NCBI RefSeq assembly: GCF_024343615.1
Contig: NZ_RJUB01000015.1
Coordinates: forward strand, 92,867 to 156,866
DNA: 64,000 nucleotides
Source of the DNA: Ferruginibacter sp. HRS2-29
GTDB lineage: Bacteria > Bacteroidota > Bacteroidia > Chitinophagales > Chitinophagaceae
Direction: 5' to 3'
Within the stretch, counting starts at the first letter, position 1; each line of letters opens with the position of its first letter. Position numbers and translations under genes: made by a program. Below are positions 59,997-64,000 of the stretch, piece after piece. The notes under the pieces were generated by a model that was not told where the DNA came from, did no database searches, and saw nothing but the letters and a program-made list of their open reading frames with translations.

Positions 59997-61901
59997 ATGA
60001 AAAAAATATTGTTCATCATATCGATCCTATTGCCCGCCATGTGCCTCCAGGCTCAACAGAAAGGCTATAATGAAACCCGCTGGCAGAATATCATACTTGA
60101 AACCGTACCGGAATCTGTAAAGATGAGTGCACAGCTTTACCAGCTGGCTAAACTCGCCGAAACGGATCTTGCTGAAGCGAATGACAGGTTGTTACATTCC
60201 ACCCTGCGTCACCGGGCAGCAGATAATACTGTCAACATTGAGATCGTATACCGCAACGACGAAAACCTTCAACAGATAAAAGATAAGATCAATACCGGAT
60301 ACCTGACAAGGGCCGGTTTCAGCATTGATCTTACCTGGAAGAACAGGGCAAGCATCTGGGTAAAACTGGACAAGCTGCTTTCCATGGTAAAAACGTTGGA
60401 GAAAGATTATTTCGTTTTCCAGGTACCAAAACCTCCGGCAGACGATCAGGGCCCTGCTGCTGTCAATAGCACGGGATATAAAACAGGCGGTGGCCCGGGT
60501 GGTACTGGCCGCAGGGTGGCAGTATTCGATTATGGCTTCGCGGGGTTGCAGGCTTCCATCAATTCGGGTAACGCAAAAACACCGGCTTATGTAAACCTGA
60601 ATGGTACTCCAAGTACGGTTGCAGGAGTTAATATCGGCGGCCAGGAACATGGCACCGCCTGCGCTGAAACTATATACGATCATGCACCCAATGCCGATTA
60701 CGAATTGTATGTAACGGATAATGCCACCGAGAGGGGCAATGCCGTAAACCTTTGCATCGCCCATGGCGTAAATGTGATCTCCATGGCCATCAGTGAATAC
60801 AATACGGGCTGGGCCGACGATTCGGGGCCTGCATGCGCTTATGCCAATGCTGCCGCAAATGCGGGGATCATTTTTTGCACCAGCGCCGGCAACAGGGTCT
60901 TCAATCACTACGAAGGACTATTCAAAGATGCGAATGCCAATAACCGTCATGAATTTTCGGGCACCGAGGAACGTAACAGGCTCATGAGTTCTATAACTGC
61001 CGGCAGCAACACGCATTGTTACCTGAGCTGGAATACCGCCAGTGGCGCTGATTATGATATCGCCATCTGCCGCTTCGATAATAACGTGGTGCTGGCCAAT
61101 GCCGCTACCGTAGGCACTACTGCCGCAGCATTTGAATATGTAAGCTGGACCAACAATACCGGCGCCGCCGTGAATGTATATTTCAGGGTGACCAAACGAT
61201 CAGGTGTGGCTACCAATATAGAAATGTTTACCGCAGGTGGGATCGATTACCAGTTTTACCAGGCTGCCGGTTCTACCACTTCCCCCAGCAATTGTACCAG
61301 CCCGAATGTTGTATCGGTGGGCGCTGTAGACCAGGTGTATTTTGAAGAACCTTCCGGCGCTACAGATATCATTATCAATTATAGCGGACAAGGGCCTACC
61401 AACAGCGGAAACCTTGCTCCAAAAATCGCGGGTCCCACACTTACTACCGTATTCGTTTATGGCGGAGGGGTATTCAGCGGTACCAGCAGCGCCACCGCCA
61501 ATGCCGCGGGAGCGCTTACCTCGTTCTGGAGTGCCAATCCATACCTGGATGCAACCGGCGTTACGCAGGTATGCTACCGCACTTCCACGCTCTACCGCGA
61601 TTGGGGCACAGTGGGTGATGACAACATCTACGGACATGGTGGGTTGCAGCTTTATTCATGGGAACCTGACCTGCGTTATATGTACAGGATTCCGGCCAAC
61701 TCCGGCGTAACAAATGATACCCGGCCTTATTACAATCTTTCGGTTGCCGAAGCCAATGCCCCAGACAATTCGAAAGTGATCCTGCTCAACAGCGGCAGCT
61801 TCCTGGAGAATGGCGTTTATGGTGGCCCTCCGGGAAATGGCAGCGGGAAGAAGATCTTGTATTTATCACCGTTCCCGTTTGATGGGAAGTTTGGCTACTG
61901 A
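59997..61901 (+). CDS. Exported S8-family (subtilisin-like) serine protease
   Basis: A 634-aa protease with signal peptide MKKILFIISILLPAMCLQAQ. A propeptide-like region (25-165) precedes the catalytic triad: Asp178 (VAVFDYGF), His218 (GGQEHGTACAE) and Ser497 (SGTSSATANAAG). An insert of roughly 125 residues between His and Ser (AICRFDNNVVLANAAT, VYFRVTKRSG) resembles a jelly-roll domain. No T9SS tail is visible, so it may stay periplasmic or be released. The preceding exported gene is 22 bp upstream, and both may form one operon. Confidence 0.88.
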   Translation: MKKILFIISILLPAMCLQAQQKGYNETRWQNIILETVPESVKMSAQLYQLAKLAETDLAEANDRLLHSTLRHRAADNTVNIEIVYRNDENLQQIKDKINTGYLTRAGFSIDLTWKNRASIWVKLDKLLSMVKTLEKDYFVFQVPKPPADDQGPAAVNSTGYKTGGGPGGTGRRVAVFDYGFAGLQASINSGNAKTPAYVNLNGTPSTVAGVNIGGQEHGTACAETIYDHAPNADYELYVTDNATERGNAVNLCIAHGVNVISMAISEYNTGWADDSGPACAYANAAANAGIIFCTSAGNRVFNHYEGLFKDANANNRHEFSGTEERNRLMSSITAGSNTHCYLSWNTASGADYDIAICRFDNNVVLANAATVGTTAAAFEYVSWTNNTGAAVNVYFRVTKRSGVATNIEMFTAGGIDYQFYQAAGSTTSPSNCTSPNVVSVGAVDQVYFEEPSGATDIIINYSGQGPTNSGNLAPKIAGPTLTTVFVYGGGVFSGTSSATANAAGALTSFWSANPYLDATGVTQVCYRTSTLYRDWGTVGDDNIYGHGGLQLYSWEPDLRYMYRIPANSGVTNDTRPYYNLSVAEANAPDNSKVILLNSGSFLENGVYGGPPGNGSGKKILYLSPFPFDGKFGY

Positions 61902-61962
61902 TTTTTTTATTACACGAATTAGCGAATAGGGCCATTTCTCTGAGAAGTTGTTCCCTAGAATG

Positions 61963-61999
61963 GTCATTGCGAGGCACGTAGCAATCGCTTCGCAATGAC
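61963..61999. repeat. GTCATTGCG-type interspersed palindrome, copy 2
   Basis: GTCATTGCGAGGCACGTAGC continues to GCAATGAC, and the ends are self-complementary (hairpin). It is homologous to 13069-13094. Confidence 0.65.
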
Positions 62000-62042
62000 A
62001 GTTCTAATATAGTATCCAAAATATTCATTAAAATTTTGAACC

Positions 62043-62140
62043 ATTCACCATTCACCATTCACTATTCACCATTCACTATTCACCATTCACTATTCACCAT
62101 TCACTATTCACCATTCACTATTCACCATTCACTATTCACT
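62043..62140. repeat. 14-copy ATTCACY heptamer tandem array
   Basis: Fourteen uninterrupted 7-mers, ATTCAC followed by C,C,T,C,T,C,T,C,T,C,T,C,T,T, run up to and into the stop codon of the exonuclease gene (62139-62141). This is the longest pure array in the window. Confidence 0.92.
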
Positions 62141-62864
62141 ATTCCACAATATCAATATCTCCCTCCCCCAGCAAAGGCAGGTTTTTAAACCGGAGAAAAA
62201 TGTTCCCGGTGGTGATCACATCCTTCTGGCAATAAGTGGCGATGCGTTTTATATTTTTTTCTTTCCAATACACTTCCCCTACCATGCTGCCATCGATATC
62301 ATCCTTGGGAGAAGGTATTCCCAGAGCGGCAGCCAGTAACTTCAGCGAAGTATAATGTTTGTAATCCCCGAAACGCCAGTACTGGAATGTATCGATGATA
62401 TTCGTTTCCCATGGTTTCATATTCTGAAAATCGAGGTAGCGGGGAAGCGGAATATTATTGACGACCAGCCTCCGGCAGATGAACGGGATATCGAATTCCC
62501 TGATATTATGTCCTGCAAAAGCCCATTTATTATTGATGCTTTCGATCTTTTGAAGCGTAGCCAGGAAATCCTGCAGGATCTTTTTTTCATCATCCCCATA
62601 AAATGATTTGATGCGCATCCGCAGTTGCTGCTCCTTGTTGAAATACCCGATGCTGATGCAGATTATTTTCGAAAACTCCGCCATGACACCTGCTCTCATC
62701 GGGTAAAATTCTCCAACGCTGGTTCCCTCAGGCACTACCCGCGCCACTTTTTCTTCCCAGAGATGTTGCCAGTTCTCGTTCATCGATTCAAAATCCGGGT
62801 GCTCCGATACCGTTTCAATATCGATCACAATTACGTCCTCCGTTCTTACCTGTTGCATAGCCAT
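62139..62864 (-). CDS. Predicted 3'-5' exonuclease (PolB-exonuclease-like)
   Basis: A 241-aa DnaQ-fold exonuclease of the DNA_pol_B_exo2-like family. DEDD motifs: DVIVIDIETVSEHPDF (first Asp/Glu, about residue 15), FAGHNIREFDIPFICRRL (about 117, Asp) and TYCQKDVITTGNIFLRF (third). It likely degrades single-stranded DNA or RNA in repair. It has no polymerase domain and no partner gene here. Confidence 0.88.
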   Translation of the reverse strand: MAMQQVRTEDVIVIDIETVSEHPDFESMNENWQHLWEEKVARVVPEGTSVGEFYPMRAGVMAEFSKIICISIGYFNKEQQLRMRIKSFYGDDEKKILQDFLATLQKIESINNKWAFAGHNIREFDIPFICRRLVVNNIPLPRYLDFQNMKPWETNIIDTFQYWRFGDYKHYTSLKLLAAALGIPSPKDDIDGSMVGEVYWKEKNIKRIATYCQKDVITTGNIFLRFKNLPLLGEGDIDIVE

Positions 62865-62903
62865 TTTTTTATTCGTTTAAATTACAACTATATCCATAAA
62901 AAA

Positions 62904-62922
62904 ACCCGCTGTTTTAGCGGGT
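62904..62922 (-). terminator. Terminator behind beta-barrel gene
   Basis: A 7-bp stem, ACCCGCT/AGCGGGT, with a 5-nt loop is followed by T7 on the minus strand, 24 bp after the stop. Confidence 0.8.
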
Positions 62923-62945
62923 AAATACTGTTGTTTTTCTCCTTA

Positions 62946-63572
62946 TTACAGGGTGATACCAACAAATACCTGTATCGCCTGGTTCTTCCAGGTCTGCCTG
63001 TTATCGATATCGTTTATATCAGTAAGTCCGAGTTTATACCTTGCGCCAAGGTTTATCAGCGGGAGTTGTACCCACAAACCGCCGATTGCACTCCATTCTG
63101 CTTTTTTAAATATGTCGGCATTTGTTTTCAGGCTGTCAACTGTTTGTTTGAGCAACCCATTGAAAGCAGGCCCCACCTGTAGCTTCACCCTTTTGCTCGG
63201 GCCCAGGTTCACATTCAGGAAGACCGGCACTTCCAGGTAATTCAATTTTGCTTTACGCTGACCGCCGCCCAGGAAAAGATCATCATATACATTATCGGCA
63301 CCACTGCTGAATTCGGATGTGGATTGCACAAAACTGACTTCCGGCTGGATGCCGATCTTATTGGTGAGGTTGAACTGCAGGAAACCGCCGATCTGGTAAT
63401 TGAAATTGAACCCATCCTTATAAGATTGCCCATCGATCTTATTGATATTCACCCCTCCTTTTGCGCCAAAGCGGAAGAAGTTCTCACGGTCTGAGCTCAA
63501 AGGGTTTCGTTGTGCAAAGGAAGAAAAAGTAGTCATCGCCAGCAGGCTGAAGAGCAGTTTAAGCTTTATCAT
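62946..63572 (-). CDS. PorT-family outer membrane beta-barrel protein
   Basis: A 208-aa protein with signal peptide MIKLKLLFSLLAMTTFSSFA. The mature part has alternating strands typical of the Bacteroidota PorT/OMP_b-brl_2 eight-strand barrel (FRFGAKGGVNINKIDGQSYK, GGFLQFNLTNKIGIQPEVSF) and ends QVFVGITL. PorT itself helps T9SS, but this broad family includes many general small porins, so no specific role can be given. Confidence 0.82.
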   Translation of the reverse strand: MIKLKLLFSLLAMTTFSSFAQRNPLSSDRENFFRFGAKGGVNINKIDGQSYKDGFNFNYQIGGFLQFNLTNKIGIQPEVSFVQSTSEFSSGADNVYDDLFLGGGQRKAKLNYLEVPVFLNVNLGPSKRVKLQVGPAFNGLLKQTVDSLKTNADIFKKAEWSAIGGLWVQLPLINLGARYKLGLTDINDIDNRQTWKNQAIQVFVGITL

Positions 63573-63595
63573 GGTTTGTTTTTTGATTTATCAGC

Positions 63596-63603
63596 CAAAA
63601 TTA
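63596..63603 (-). promoter_or_regulatory. Promoter -7 element for beta-barrel gene
   Basis: TAATTTTG on the minus strand, 23 bp before the ATG, fits TAnnTTTG. Confidence 0.5.
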
Positions 63604-63622
63604 TACCAATCGGATTAATTTT

Positions 63623-63690
63623 TCCGCAGATGTCCGCAGATCGATACACGCAGATGCTCGCAGGTTTATCTCTGCGAAGATCTGTGTATA
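63623..63690. repeat. CCGCAGATG word run
   Basis: TCCGCAGATGTCCGCAGATC and ACGCAGATGCTCGCAGG words face ATCTCTGCGAAGATCTGTG. This is an imperfect inverted word repeat like that at 27289-27375. Confidence 0.5.
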
Positions 63691-63729
63691 TTTAAACAGC
63701 GGGAACCTGCGGGAAACAAAAGAAAAGAA

Positions 63730-63743
63730 CCGGCAGAAGCCGG
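63730..63743 (-). terminator. Weak terminator hairpin
   Basis: A 5-bp stem, CCGGC/GCCGG, with an AGAA loop is followed on the minus strand by TTCTTTTCTTTTG, 36 bp behind the partial gene at the window end. Confidence 0.5.
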
Positions 63744-63779
63744 CTCCCCATTTATCAAACTCCAACAACAATAATAATT

Positions 63780-64000
63780 TTACCATCGGCCCGGTACCCA
63801 TACATACCCGCGCCTGGTGTTTCTCCAGTAGCCCTGGCGGTAAACCTTGTTGGGACGTGGAGCTATCCAGTAACCCTGACGGTAAGCATATCCGCTGCCA
63901 ACGCGAACGTAGCCGGGTTCTACCCATATATAATTTGGTCGTGGTGGTGCCGGTCTTACATATACCGGTGCTACAGGCCTTTCTTTTACTACTACCGCCG
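63780..64000 (-). CDS. Partial YXWGXW-like repeat protein (C-terminal part)
   Basis: The last 73 codons of a gene whose start lies beyond the window. The C-terminus has repeated Tyr/Trp/Gly motifs: NYIWVEPGYVRVGSGYAYRQ, GYWIAPRPNKVYRQGYW and RRGYVWVPGRW before TAA at 63780. This matches small exported proteins with YXWGXW/WxxGxW repeats of unknown function. The upstream part in view is Val/Pro-rich (KERPVAPVYVRPAPPRP). A different frame over 63601-63927 gives a longer reading without such regularity and is rejected. Confidence 0.75.
   Translation of the reverse strand, partial: AVVVKERPVAPVYVRPAPPRPNYIWVEPGYVRVGSGYAYRQGYWIAPRPNKVYRQGYWRNTRRGYVWVPGRW

Noticed and set aside
62043..62140. Heptamer array as a CRISPR
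   Set aside because: Repeats are 7 bp with no unique spacers and no cas genes are nearby.
63601..63927. 108-codon minus-strand frame at the window end
   Set aside because: A different frame (63780 to the end) has regular YXWGXW-like motifs and ends before a terminator; the 108-codon frame also runs through a repeat.

Overview
The window reads as a chromosomal segment of a Bacteroidota bacterium, most likely of the Chitinophagaceae/Chitinophagales type. The evidence is: type IX secretion (T9SS) C-terminal sorting tails; a TonB-dependent receptor beside a DUF5689 lipoprotein; DUF4954, DUF4296 and DUF4835 genes; a short phylum-style RpoZ; no Shine-Dalgarno sequences at most starts; and many upstream TAnnTTTG (-7) promoter elements. 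I see no rRNA, tRNA, CRISPR array, transposase or prophage gene. Genes are dense, and only two spacers exceed 300 bp.

Layout. 1-4.4 kb: glmS, a DUF4954 beta-helix protein and a coupled zinc-ribbon membrane protein. 4.5-10.5 kb: a minus-strand heavy-metal RND efflux operon (small exported protein, outer-membrane factor, adaptor lipoprotein, CzcA/CusA pump). 10.6-12.3 kb: aroQ and carA. 12.4-16.5 kb: the alpha part of the ribosomal cluster (infA-rpmJ-rpsM-rpsK-rpsD-rpoA-rplQ), with infA under its own promoter and no secY/map upstream. 16.7-19.7 kb: exported proteins, including a lipoprotein with a JAMM-like motif and an OmpA-domain protein. 19.8-31 kb: tgt, a family 2 glycosyltransferase, rsmG, a NarL-type response regulator, M1 and M28 peptidases, rsmI, pssA-purS, a four-helix-bundle S23-type protein and an aminopeptidase P. 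31.4-40.4 kb: pckA, a 3-oxoacid CoA-transferase pair, DUF4296, DUF4835/PorD, coaBC, rpoZ, bamD and an OmpA/TSP3 porin. 40.7-46.1 kb: polyprenyl synthase, recJ, a methyltransferase and htpG. 46.3-62 kb: a surface and secretion region. A TonB receptor, DUF5689 lipoprotein and lamin-tail-domain T9SS protein form one operon, divergent from a secreted EEP-family nuclease/phosphatase. A second T9SS protein, a repeat-rich exported protein and a subtilisin-like protease follow. 62-64 kb: a PolB-type 3'-5' exonuclease, a beta-barrel protein and a partial YXWGXW-like protein.

Functionally, the cell-envelope genes dominate: amino-sugar supply, outer-membrane assembly (BamD), T9SS (DUF4835/PorD), phospholipid, CoA and isoprenoid synthesis, metal efflux and secreted hydrolases. 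My best candidate for an undescribed functional unit is the TonB receptor/DUF5689/lamin-tail/EEP locus. Its parts resemble an extracellular nuclease of the lamin-tail + OB-fold + EEP type split over separate genes around a transporter.

The most unusual feature lies outside the genes. Most longer spacers consist of short words, 7 or 9 bp long, repeated in tandem and often arranged as two inverted arms around a loop or a terminator. The vocabulary changes from spacer to spacer but recurs across the window: TTTTGAACC, GAATTAC(AC), ATTCACY, TCGGTCG, TGATGTA, GATAATG. At least three TTGAACC-type hairpins appear to share a related loop sequence, and one convergent spacer has perfect 39-bp inverted arms around a terminator. 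I know of no description of this family in Bacteroidota; the closest analogy I know is the heptanucleotide STRR repeats of filamentous cyanobacteria.
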